Assembly: GCA_036277635.1 (NCBI GenBank)
Contig: DASUMP010000161.1
Span: 1-7,427 of the forward strand
Reading direction: 5' to 3'
Length of the DNA: 7,427 bases
From: DASUMP01 sp036277635
GTDB taxonomy: Bacteria > Actinomycetota > Acidimicrobiia > IMCC26256 > PALSA-610
The notes beneath the pieces were generated by a model. It did not search any database. It worked only from the letters and a program-made list of their open reading frames with translations, and was not told where the DNA came from. Position numbers and translations under genes: made by a program. Shown piece by piece: positions 1 through 7,194 of the stretch. Position 1 is the stretch's first letter. Each line of letters starts with the position of its first letter.

Positions 1-555
1 GCCGCGCGGCGCGAGCTCGGCGGCCATGGAACGCGTGAACGACAGCAGCCCGGCCTTGCCCGCGGCGTACATCGACACCGTCGACGAGAACAAGAACGCG
101 CCGACCGAGATGACGTTCACGATCGCGCCGTGCCCCGACGCCTCGAGGTGCGGGAGCGCGGCCTGCACGAGGAAGACGGGGCCGCGCAGGTTCACGTCGA
201 ACGACTTCTGCCACGCCTCCGGCGTGAAGTGACCGATCGGCTGCGCGAGCGCGTTGGCGGCGTTGTTCACGACGATGTCGACGCGACCGAGCTCCGCGAC
301 GGTGCGGTCGACGAGCGCCTGGAGCGCGTCGAGCTCGCCCATGTGCGTGGGCACGCCGATCGCGTTCCCGCCCATCTCCCGCAGGTGCGCCTCGGTCTCG
401 GCGCACGCGTCGGCCTTCCGGCTCGCGACCGCCACGCTCGCGCCCGCGCTCACGAGGCCCTCGGCGACCGCGCGCCCGATGCCGCGGGTACCGCCGGTGA
501 CGATCGCGACCCGGCCGGTCAGGTCGTACAGCTGCTGCAGTCGGTCGCGGTCCAC
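1..555 (-). CDS. SDR family oxidoreductase (short-chain dehydrogenase/reductase), 3' end outside window
   Basis: This is a classical SDR, an NAD(P)(H)-dependent oxidoreductase of the cytoplasm; the substrate cannot be read from the sequence. The 185 visible residues cover most of the Rossmann fold of a protein usually about 250 residues long. The nucleotide-binding motif TGGTRGIG is at residues 20-27, and Arg46-Lys47 follow the second beta strand, which in this family usually means NADP(H) preference. NNAA is at 97-100. The catalytic tetrad is complete: Asn122 (in VNLRG), Ser150, Tyr163 and Lys167 (YAAGK), with the usual 13-residue Ser-Tyr spacing. The start is GTG at 555-553, chosen because AGGAG lies 6 nt upstream and the conserved N-terminal strand begins soon after. 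The gene is transcribed away from the helicase-nuclease pair and nothing ties it to them. 3-oxoacyl-ACP reductase-like or other alcohol/ketone specificities are equally possible. Family assignment is firm; function beyond that is unknown. Confidence 0.95.
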   Translation of the reverse strand, partial: MDRDRLQQLYDLTGRVAIVTGGTRGIGRAVAEGLVSAGASVAVASRKADACAETEAHLREMGGNAIGVPTHMGELDALQALVDRTVAELGRVDIVVNNAANALAQPIGHFTPEAWQKSFDVNLRGPVFLVQAALPHLEASGHGAIVNVISVGAFLFSSTVSMYAAGKAGLLSFTRSMAAELAPRG

Positions 556-561
556 GCGGCG

Positions 562-566
562 CTCCT
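562..566 (-). promoter_or_regulatory. Ribosome binding site of the SDR gene (AGGAG)
   Basis: Read on the minus strand, AGGAG ends 6 nt before the GTG codon at 555-553. This is ideal Shine-Dalgarno spacing and decides the start, since no ATG is available near the conserved N-terminus. No convincing -10/-35 pair for the SDR gene could be seen in the rest of the 556-656 gap. Confidence 0.75.
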
Positions 567-642
567 CGCTCGGGGTCGCTGAGCGTCGCGGCCGCAGGCC
601 GGGCCGTGCAAGGCGGGCCGGGCGAGTGTCCCAGGCGACCCG

Positions 643-648
643 TACGAT
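643..648 (+). promoter_or_regulatory. Candidate -10 element (TACGAT) for leaderless transcription of the addB-like gene
   Basis: TACGAT matches the actinobacterial -10 consensus TANNNT. It ends 8 nt before the ATG at 657, so a transcript would start at or within about 2 nt of the start codon. No Shine-Dalgarno sequence precedes that ATG (the bases before it read CTCGGG), which fits leaderless expression, common in actinobacteria. No recognisable -35 hexamer lies 16-18 bp upstream. The alternative GTG start at 606 would place this element inside the coding region and add 17 unconserved-looking residues, so the two readings exclude each other. This is an inference from spacing only. Confidence 0.4.
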
Positions 649-656
649 CGCTCGGG

Positions 657-3600
657 ATGGGGATCGCGCTGCTCACCACGCCGTACGGGCCGCCGAGCGC
701 GGCCGCGCTGGTGGCCGCGGTCGAGCGCCACAAAGCAGGCGACCCGCTGCGTCCGGTCACGATCGTCGTCCCCGCGAACTCGGTCGGGGTGGCGGCACGC
801 CGCATGCTGGCCCGCACCACCACCGCGGCCGGCACCGGCATCGTCGCCGCGACGCTGCTCACCCTCTACCGCCTCGGCGAGCTGCTCGGCGCGCCCGTGC
901 TCGCGGCGAGCGGCCGCCGGCCCGTCTCCACGCCGGTGGTGGCGGCGGCGGCGCGGCGAGTGCTGCGCACCGAACCGGGTTTGTTCCGGGCCGTGGCCGA
1001 CCACCCGTCCACCGAGGAAGCGTTCGTGCGGATCCACCACGAGCTCTCCGCGCTCGACGAGGCCACGCTCGCCCGCCTGGAGGAGCCGCCGGTGAGCCGG
1101 CGGGCACGCGAGGTCGTCCGCATCCACCGCGCGATGCGCACGCGTCTCGCGCCCGCCTGGTACGACGAGCGCGACCTGCTCGAAGCCGCGCGCGCCGGGA
1201 TCGAGGGCGGAACGATCACGCTCGACGACCTCGGCCGCGTGGTCGTGCACCTCCCCCAGCAGCTCTCGCCGGCCGGTGCGGCACTGATCACGGCGATCGC
1301 CGACCGCACCGACGTGTCGGTCATCGCCGCGCTCACGGGCGTGCCGCGCGCCGACGCGACGGTGCGCACCGCCGTCGAACGCCTCGGCCTCGAGGTCACC
1401 GACGCCGCGGTCGCCGCCGTCACCCCGGCCACCGGCACGCGCGTCGTCAGCACGTCCGACGCCGACGAGGAGGTGCGCGCGGCGGTGCGCGGCGTCGTCG
1501 ACGCGCTGCGCGCCGGCGTGCCGCTCGAGCGGATGGCGATCCTCTCCGGCACCGCCGAGCCGTACACGCGCCTCGTGCACGACCACTTGCGCGCGGCGAG
1601 CATCCCGTTCAACGGCTCCGATCCGCGCGCATTGGCCGAGAGCGTCGCGGGGCGCACGCTGCTCGGGATCCTCGACCTCCCGACGCACGGGTTCCGCCGC
1701 GACGACGTCGTCGCGGTCCTCGCGTCGGCGCCGCTGCGGTTCCGCGGCCGGTTCGTGCCCGCGTCGGCGTGGGAACGGCTGACGCGCGACGCGGGCGTCG
1801 TCGCGGGGCCGTCGCAGTGGCACGCGCGCCTCGACGACCTCGCGGCGCGGTACACCGAGCGCGCCGAGGCGATCGCCGCCGCGAACGGCACCGAACCGTT
1901 CGCCGACCGGCGCGTCGAACGCATCCGCCTGCTGCAAGCGTTCGTCGCGCATCTCGTGCACGAGCTCGACCGGTCGCGCGGGCTGCGCTCGTGGCGCGCG
2001 TGGCGCGATTGGTCGAGCGCGCTGCTGCGCGACCTCCTCCCCACCGAGCACCAGCGCGCGGAATGGCCCGACGTGGAGCGCGACGCGCTCGGGAAGGTCG
2101 AAGCGGCGCTCGACCGCCTCGCCGGACTCGACGAGCTCGACGACCCGCCCGACCCCGAGACGTTCCGCCGCACGCTGCGGCTCGAGCTCGACAGCGGCCT
2201 CGGGCGCGCCGGGCGCATCGGCGACGGCATCCTCGTCGGCACGATGGGTCTCGGCCTCGGGCTCGACCTCGACCGGGTGTTCGTGCTCGGACTCGCCGAA
2301 GGGTCGTTCCCCGCGCGCTCCCGCGAAGACTCGCTCCTCACCGACGACGAACGTCGTCGCGCCGGCGGCGACTTGCCGTTGCGCGGCTCCCGACCCGACG
2401 ACGACCAGCGCGGGCTGCTCGCGGTCCTGGCCGCCACCACGGGTGAGCGGTGGATGTCGTACCCGCGGGGGGATCTGCGCAAGAGCACCGAGCGCATGCC
2501 CTCACGGTTCCTCCTCGACACGGCGCGCGGGCTGCTCGGTGGCACCCGCATCTACGGCGACGCGCTCGCCGAGCTCGACGAACCGTGGTGCACGCACGTG
2601 CCGTCGTTCGCGGCCGGGATCGTGCGCACGCCGTTCCCCGCCACCGAGCAGGAGCACAACCTGCACTCGCTCGCCCAGCACCGGGCGCAGGGCGGGCGCG
2701 GCACCGACCACGAGCTGCGCACGCACGACATCGCGTACGCGCGCGCGGTCACGCTCATCGACGCGCGGCGCTCCAACGCGTTCACGCGCTTCGACGGCAA
2801 CCTCGCCGGCCTGCCGGTGCCCGGACCCGCGCGCGACGGCCTGCTGGTGTCGCCCACCCGGCTGCAGACGTACGCGGCGTGCCCGTTCGACTACCTGATG
2901 GAGTCGGTGCTGCGCGTCGGCATCCCGGAGAACCCCGAAGAGCTGCTGCGCATCAGTCCGCTCGACCGCGGCAGCCTCGTCCACGAGGTGCTCGAGGAGT
3001 TCCTCACCGAGGTGCTCGCCGCCGACCCGAATCGGCGACCGGGCACACCGTGGAGCGACGCCGAGCGCGCCCGCTGCCTCGCGATCGGCGAGCAGCACTG
3101 CCACGCGTACGAGGCGGCGGGTCGCACCGGCCGCGACCTGTTCTGGCGTGCCGATCGGCGCCGGATCATGACCGACCTCGAAGAGCTCCTCGAGCTCGAC
3201 AGCACCCGCCTGGTCGACGATCAGCTCGTTCCGGTCGCGGCCGAGCTGAGCTTCGGCTTCGGCGACGTCCCCCCGGTCGAGATCGAGCTCGCCGACGGCC
3301 GGCGAGTCGCGTTCCGGGGATCGGCCGACCGCGTCGATCGCGCCGCCGACGGGAGCCTCGTGGTCATCGACTACAAGACCGGCAAGCACTGGCGCGCGCC
3401 CGACGACGACCTCACGAACCGGGGCACCGCGCTGCAGCTCCCCGTCTACGCGCACGCGGCACGCGCCGCGTTCGGCGACCCGTCGACGCCGGTCACCGCG
3501 TCCTACTGGTTCGCGTCGCGCGCGAAGGGCGAGTTCAAGTGGTTCGACGTGCCACTGACCTCCGAGGTCGCGGCCCGCTTCGACGAGGTGGTACGCACGA

Positions 3601-3812
3601 TCGTCGACGGCATCGAGGCCGGCGTGTTCCCGTGCCGGCTCGACCCGCCGTCGTCGTGGTCGTGGCGCCAGCGCACCTACACCGACCCCGACGCGCGCGG
3701 CACCCGCGACCGGTTCCGCGAGTGGGACACCAAGCGCGCCGCCCCCGAGGTTGCGGGCTACGTGGCCCTCGCGGAGCCCGAGATGCTGGAGGGGGTCGAC
3801 GCCGATGGCTGA
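657..3812 (+). CDS. addB: AddB-like subunit of an AddAB-type helicase-nuclease (inactive helicase core plus PD-(D/E)XK nuclease)
   Basis: This is the likely partner subunit of the downstream AddA-like helicase, cutting one strand during double-strand-end resection. It has 1051 residues; AddB proteins are usually about 1000-1170. The N-terminal half is a degenerate UvrD-type fold. Where a P-loop should be it has TTPYGPPSAA (7-16) without the Gly-Lys-Thr/Ser, and the Walker B position reads VVVHLPQQLSP (195-205) without Asp-Glu, so it should not hydrolyse ATP. A motif-V-like stretch follows near 529-552, ending GLAEGSFP. The C-terminal nuclease domain begins near Cys742 (YAACPFDY). Its catalytic set looks complete: His776, Asp891 (GSADRVD), Asp905 and Lys907 (IDYKTGK), and Gln927/Tyr931. 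The three C-terminal iron-sulfur cysteines expected near 1006-1015 are absent (Arg, Thr, Gly). The ATG at 657 is preferred over an in-frame GTG at 606, because family similarity starts at ALLTTPYG. The 3' end overlaps the next gene by 8 bp. A divergent AdnA-like subunit is possible but less likely, since AdnA retains a P-loop-like motif. Confidence 0.85.
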   Translation: MGIALLTTPYGPPSAAALVAAVERHKAGDPLRPVTIVVPANSVGVAARRMLARTTTAAGTGIVAATLLTLYRLGELLGAPVLAASGRRPVSTPVVAAAARRVLRTEPGLFRAVADHPSTEEAFVRIHHELSALDEATLARLEEPPVSRRAREVVRIHRAMRTRLAPAWYDERDLLEAARAGIEGGTITLDDLGRVVVHLPQQLSPAGAALITAIADRTDVSVIAALTGVPRADATVRTAVERLGLEVTDAAVAAVTPATGTRVVSTSDADEEVRAAVRGVVDALRAGVPLERMAILSGTAEPYTRLVHDHLRAASIPFNGSDPRALAESVAGRTLLGILDLPTHGFRRDDVVAVLASAPLRFRGRFVPASAWERLTRDAGVVAGPSQWHARLDDLAARYTERAEAIAAANGTEPFADRRVERIRLLQAFVAHLVHELDRSRGLRSWRAWRDWSSALLRDLLPTEHQRAEWPDVERDALGKVEAALDRLAGLDELDDPPDPETFRRTLRLELDSGLGRAGRIGDGILVGTMGLGLGLDLDRVFVLGLAEGSFPARSREDSLLTDDERRRAGGDLPLRGSRPDDDQRGLLAVLAATTGERWMSYPRGDLRKSTERMPSRFLLDTARGLLGGTRIYGDALAELDEPWCTHVPSFAAGIVRTPFPATEQEHNLHSLAQHRAQGGRGTDHELRTHDIAYARAVTLIDARRSNAFTRFDGNLAGLPVPGPARDGLLVSPTRLQTYAACPFDYLMESVLRVGIPENPEELLRISPLDRGSLVHEVLEEFLTEVLAADPNRRPGTPWSDAERARCLAIGEQHCHAYEAAGRTGRDLFWRADRRRIMTDLEELLELDSTRLVDDQLVPVAAELSFGFGDVPPVEIELADGRRVAFRGSADRVDRAADGSLVVIDYKTGKHWRAPDDDLTNRGTALQLPVYAHAARAAFGDPSTPVTASYWFASRAKGEFKWFDVPLTSEVAARFDEVVRTIVDGIEAGVFPCRLDPPSSWSWRQRTYTDPDARGTRDRFREWDTKRAAPEVAGYVALAEPEMLEGVDADG
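3788..3796 (+). promoter_or_regulatory. Ribosome binding site of the addA-like gene inside the addB-like 3' end
   Basis: The purine run GGAGGGGGT ends 8 nt before the ATG at 3805 and overlaps the last codons of the upstream gene. The ATG and the upstream TGA share the 8-bp overlap ATGGCTGA (3805-3812). A strong Shine-Dalgarno plus overlap is the usual arrangement for translational coupling of two subunits. It also decides the start: in-frame codons upstream (from 3751) would extend the protein by 18 residues with no homology-like content. Confidence 0.7.
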
Positions 3813-6800
3813 TCACGCGATCGCCGACCTCCCCACACGCGACGAGATCCGCACCGCGCTCGACGAGACGCTGTTCGTCGAGGCCGGCGCCGGATCGGGC
3901 AAGACCACCGCGCTCGTCGAGCGCGTGCTCGCGCTCGTGTGCGACGCGGGCGTGCCGATGGCCCGCATCGCCGCGATCACGTTCACCGAGAAGGCCGCCA
4001 CCGAGCTGCGCGACCGGGTGCGCCAAGCCCTCGAGCGCGTCGCGACCGATCCTGCGCCGGGCACCGACCCCGCCCGCATCGAGCGGGCCGCGGCCGCGAT
4101 CGACGAGGTCGACGGCGCCGCCGTCTCCACCCTGCACGCGTTCGCGCAGCGCCTGCTGCACGACTGCCCGATCGAAGCGGGCCTCCCGCCGCACTTCGAC
4201 GTGCACGACGAGCTCTCGTCGCAGGTCACGTTCGACGATCGCTGGAGCGAGTTCGTCGACCAGCTGCTCGGCGACTCGGCGCTGGAGCGCACGGTGATGC
4301 TCGGCACCGCCGCGGGCGTCGACCTGCGCAAGCTGCGCGAGCTCGCGATCGTCGCCAACGCCAACTGGGACCTCGTCGAGCGCGAGCGACTCCACGAGCT
4401 CGACGACGAGCCGCCGCCGCTCGACGCCACCCGCCTCGTCGACGCGATCGCAGCGGTCGGCGCGCGGGTGCACCACTGCACGGTCGACGACGACAAGCTC
4501 GCGGCGCGCATCGCCGACATCGAGGCGTTCGGCGAGCGGCTGCGCAAGGCGCCCGACGAGTACGAGGCGCTCACCCTGCTGAAGGAATGCCCGATCAGCT
4601 TCAAGGTCGCGCGAACTGGCAAGTCGGGGAGCTGGGGGTGCGACATCAACGAGGTGCGCGCCGAAGTCGTCGCCCTCGACGAGTGCCGGGGCGAGATCAT
4701 CGACGAGGTCGCGACCGCGGTGGCGCGCCGGCTCCTGGGAGCGATCGCGACCTTCACTCTCGCGTCCGCCGCCGAACGCGAGCGCGCGGGCACGCTCGAG
4801 TTCCACGACCTCCTCGTGCTCGCGCGCCGCATGCTGCGCGACCCCGAACACGGCACCGAGGTGCGCGCCCGGCTGCGCGAGCGCTACGCAAGGCTGCTGC
4901 TCGACGAGTTCCAGGACACCGACCCGATCCAGCTCGACCTCGCCCTGCTGCTCGCGACGCCGCCGGCCGCGGGCCCCGCCGTCGCGTGGTCCGACCTCGA
5001 GCCCGATCCGGGCCACTTGTTCGTCGTCGGCGACCCGAAGCAGTCGATCTATCGCTTCCGGCGCGCCGACATCGCGCTGTTCCTCGCCGCGCGCGACCGG
5101 CTCGGCCGGCCGACGCGTCGACTCACCAGCAACTTCCGCACGGTCACGCCGGTGATCGAGTGGGTCAACCACGTGTTCGGCACGCTGATCGAGGCGGCCC
5201 CCGACTCGCAACCGGAGTACGTGGCGCTGCACCCGGTGCGCCCGGCGCCGCCGTCGGGACCCGCGGTCACGCTGCTCGGCGTCGCCCCCCACGCGCCGAA
5301 GACATCGGCCGACGAGCAGCGCACCGCCGAGGCGGCCGATGTCGCCGCCGTGGTGCGCACCGCGATCGCCGACGAGTGGCCCGTGGCCGAGACGGTGCAC
5401 GACGCCGACGGCACCCGGCGCGAGGTGTGGCGCCCGGCCCGCCTCGGCGACATCGCGATCCTGCTCCCCGCCCGCACGTCGCTCGGCCACCTCGAAGACG
5501 CCCTCGACGCCCTCAGCATCCCGTACCGCGCCGAGACGTCGTCGCTCGTCTACGCGACGCGCGAGATCCGCGACCTGCTCGTGCTGCTGCGCGCGGTCGA
5601 CGACCCCACCGACGAGCTCGCCGTCGTCACCGCGCTGCGCTCGGCGCTGCTCGGCTGCGGCGACGACGACCTGTTCGTGTACCGCGTGCAGCACGGCGGC
5701 AGCTGGCACCCGTTCTCGCCCCGCCCCGAGGGTCTGCCCGCCGACCACCCCGTCGTCGCCGGTCTCGACGTGCTGCGCCGGCTCGGCGACGAGAAGCACT
5801 GGTGCACGCCGAGCCAGCTGCTCGACCAGATCGTGCGCGAGCGGCGCGTCCTCGAAGTGGCCGACGTGTCGGGGCGGCCGCGCGACGTGTGGCGCCGGGT
5901 GCGCTACGTCATCGACCAGGCGCGCGCGTTCGGCGAGGCCGAAGGCGGGTCGCTGCGCGACTTCCTCGCGTGGGCGGAGCGTCAGGGCGACGAAGGATCA
6001 CGCGTCGTCGAGACCGTGCTCCCCGAAACCGACGACGACGCGGTGCGCATCCTCACGATCCACGGCGCCAAGGGTCTCGAGTTCCCCATCACGATCCTGT
6101 CGGGCATGACCACGAAGGCGGTGCGCCGTCCGGGCGGGGTGCGGCTCGTGTTCCCGCCCGGCGGCGGCTGGGCGCTGCGGATCGACAAGGAGATCCGCAG
6201 CGAGGACTACGAGCGCTTCGAACCCGTCGACGAGCAGATGGACTTCCACGAGAAGTTGCGGCTCCTCTACGTCGGCGCGACCCGCGCCCGCGACCACTTG
6301 GTCGTGTCGTTGCACCGGGCCGAGCGCGAGCCGGGCGACGATCCCGCGAAATGGACGCACGCAGAGCTGCTCGGGAGCGCGGGCCTGCTCGCACCGCACG
6401 CGACGCCGTTCGTCGCGAGCGCCGCGATCGCACCGGAGCCGCCCGCCACACGTGCGATCGTGGCGGTGCCGCCGCGCGACGAGTGGGCCGCAGCCCGTAC
6501 CCGCGCGCTCGACGAGGGACGCGTGCCGCGCGTGCAGTCGGCCACCCGGATCGCTCGCGAAGCGGCCGAGCGCGCCGCCGCCGCAACCGCCGAGATCGAC
6601 GCGCCCGACCCGGGGATGGCGAAGGAACCGCGCGACCTCGAGCTGCCGCCGTGGCAGCGTGGGCGCTACGGCACTGCGATCGGGCGCGCGGTGCACGCGG
6701 TGCTGCAGACGATCGACCTGCGCACCGGCGCCGGGATCCCCGAAGCGGCCGCCGCCCAAGCCGCCGCCGAGGGCGTGCTCGGCCACGAGGACCGCATCGC

Positions 6801-7173
6801 CGCGCTGGCCCGCTCCGCGCTCGCCACCGCCACGGTCGCCGACGCGGTCGCCCACGAGTTCCGCCGCGAGACGTTGGTCGCCACCACCCTCGGCGACCGC
6901 ACGCTCGAGGGCTACGTCGACCTGCTGTACCGCACGCCGCACGGCATCGTCGTCGTCGACTACAAGACCGACGCCGTGCACGGCGACGACGACCTCGACG
7001 CCAAGCTCGCGCGGTACCGCCTCCAGGGAGCCGCCTACGCCGTCGCGGTGGCGGCCGCGACCGGCGAGCCCGTCGTCCGCTGCGTCTTCTTGTTCCTCGA
7101 CCCCGCGGGGGCACGGGAACGCGCGGTCGACGATCTCGACGCCGCGATGGCCGAGGTGCGGGCATTGCTCTGA
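3805..7173 (+). CDS. addA: AddA-like ATP-dependent helicase-nuclease (UvrD/RecB family, SF1A)
   Basis: This is the motor and second nuclease of a double-strand-break resection complex, unwinding DNA 3'-5' with ATP and feeding RecA loading. It has 1122 residues, slightly shorter than Firmicute AddA (about 1230). SF1A motifs are in order: Walker A AGAGSGKTT (27-35), motif Ia TFTEKAATEL (59-68), STLHAFA (108-114), Walker B DEFQD (367-371), motif III GDPKQ (409-413), motif IV NFR (443-445), motif V TIHGAKGLEF (751-760) and motif VI YVGATRAR (822-829). The C-terminal PD-(D/E)XK nuclease has His964, Asp1039 (GYVD), Asp1052 and Lys1054 (VDYKTD), and Gln1074/Tyr1078 (QGAAYA). All catalytic residues look intact. 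The usual Gln of the Q motif before Walker A is not evident (TRDEI at 11-15). The gene overlaps the AddB-like gene by 8 bp, so the two are certainly one operon. RecB is related, but there is no adjacent RecC or RecD, and the AddB-like partner favours AddA. Database names may read simply 'UvrD-helicase domain-containing protein'. Confidence 0.92.
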   Translation: MADHAIADLPTRDEIRTALDETLFVEAGAGSGKTTALVERVLALVCDAGVPMARIAAITFTEKAATELRDRVRQALERVATDPAPGTDPARIERAAAAIDEVDGAAVSTLHAFAQRLLHDCPIEAGLPPHFDVHDELSSQVTFDDRWSEFVDQLLGDSALERTVMLGTAAGVDLRKLRELAIVANANWDLVERERLHELDDEPPPLDATRLVDAIAAVGARVHHCTVDDDKLAARIADIEAFGERLRKAPDEYEALTLLKECPISFKVARTGKSGSWGCDINEVRAEVVALDECRGEIIDEVATAVARRLLGAIATFTLASAAERERAGTLEFHDLLVLARRMLRDPEHGTEVRARLRERYARLLLDEFQDTDPIQLDLALLLATPPAAGPAVAWSDLEPDPGHLFVVGDPKQSIYRFRRADIALFLAARDRLGRPTRRLTSNFRTVTPVIEWVNHVFGTLIEAAPDSQPEYVALHPVRPAPPSGPAVTLLGVAPHAPKTSADEQRTAEAADVAAVVRTAIADEWPVAETVHDADGTRREVWRPARLGDIAILLPARTSLGHLEDALDALSIPYRAETSSLVYATREIRDLLVLLRAVDDPTDELAVVTALRSALLGCGDDDLFVYRVQHGGSWHPFSPRPEGLPADHPVVAGLDVLRRLGDEKHWCTPSQLLDQIVRERRVLEVADVSGRPRDVWRRVRYVIDQARAFGEAEGGSLRDFLAWAERQGDEGSRVVETVLPETDDDAVRILTIHGAKGLEFPITILSGMTTKAVRRPGGVRLVFPPGGGWALRIDKEIRSEDYERFEPVDEQMDFHEKLRLLYVGATRARDHLVVSLHRAEREPGDDPAKWTHAELLGSAGLLAPHATPFVASAAIAPEPPATRAIVAVPPRDEWAAARTRALDEGRVPRVQSATRIAREAAERAAAATAEIDAPDPGMAKEPRDLELPPWQRGRYGTAIGRAVHAVLQTIDLRTGAGIPEAAAAQAAAEGVLGHEDRIAALARSALATATVADAVAHEFRRETLVATTLGDRTLEGYVDLLYRTPHGIVVVDYKTDAVHGDDDLDAKLARYRLQGAAYAVAVAAATGEPVVRCVFLFLDPAGARERAVDDLDAAMAEVRALL

Positions 7174-7182
7174 GCGGGCTGC

Positions 7183-7187
7183 GAGGA
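7183..7187 (+). promoter_or_regulatory. Ribosome binding site of the purU gene (GAGGA)
   Basis: GAGGA lies 7 nt upstream of the GTG at 7195. An ATG at 7187 and another GTG at 7199 are in other frames, so neither can start the PurU-like reading frame. In frame, the addA-like stop TGA (7171-7173) lies upstream with no other start codon between, leaving GTG 7195 as the only option. Confidence 0.7.
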
Positions 7188-7194
7188 TGGCGCC

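Noticed and set aside
588..600. A GC-rich palindrome (GCGGCCGC) and short GGCC repeats in the divergent intergenic region, considered as an operator or terminator.
   Set aside because: The stems are only 4 bp or self-complementary, there is no U-tract, and such strings are frequent at this base composition. No regulator gene is nearby.
606..656. GTG at 606 as the start of the addB-like protein, adding 17 residues.
   Set aside because: There is no convincing ribosome binding site, the extra residues look non-conserved, and the -10-like element at 643-648 points to the ATG at 657.
707..714. GCTGGTGG, identical to the E. coli RecBCD Chi octamer, near the start of the addB-like gene.
   Set aside because: It falls within Ala-Leu-Val-Ala codons in GC-rich sequence, where it is expected by chance. 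AddAB enzymes use different Chi sequences, and a single copy carries no weight.
519..2051. A 510-codon minus-strand open frame covering the divergent intergenic region.
   Set aside because: Compositional shadow of the addB-like gene. It would overrun the SDR start and has no ribosome binding site or domain.
254..2446. A 730-codon plus-strand open frame crossing the SDR gene, the intergenic gap and the addB-like gene.
   Set aside because: The product is almost pure Arg/Ala/Pro/Gly with no fold signature, and it overlaps genes with clear homology-like motifs in another frame. The same applies to the frames at 2450-4297 and 3939-7379.
3535..5799. A 754-codon open frame on the minus strand, spanning the end of the addB-like gene and much of the addA-like gene.
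   Set aside because: It is an artefact of high G+C codon bias, which makes stops rare in antisense frames. The product is low-complexity Arg/Asp/Val/Glu-rich with no recognisable motif, while the opposite strand encodes complete helicase motifs.
657..7173. The nuclease-helicase pair considered as an anti-phage defence module.
   Set aside because: Both proteins show a housekeeping AddAB architecture, composition matches the flanking metabolic genes, and no methylase, toxin, integrase or other defence gene is adjacent.
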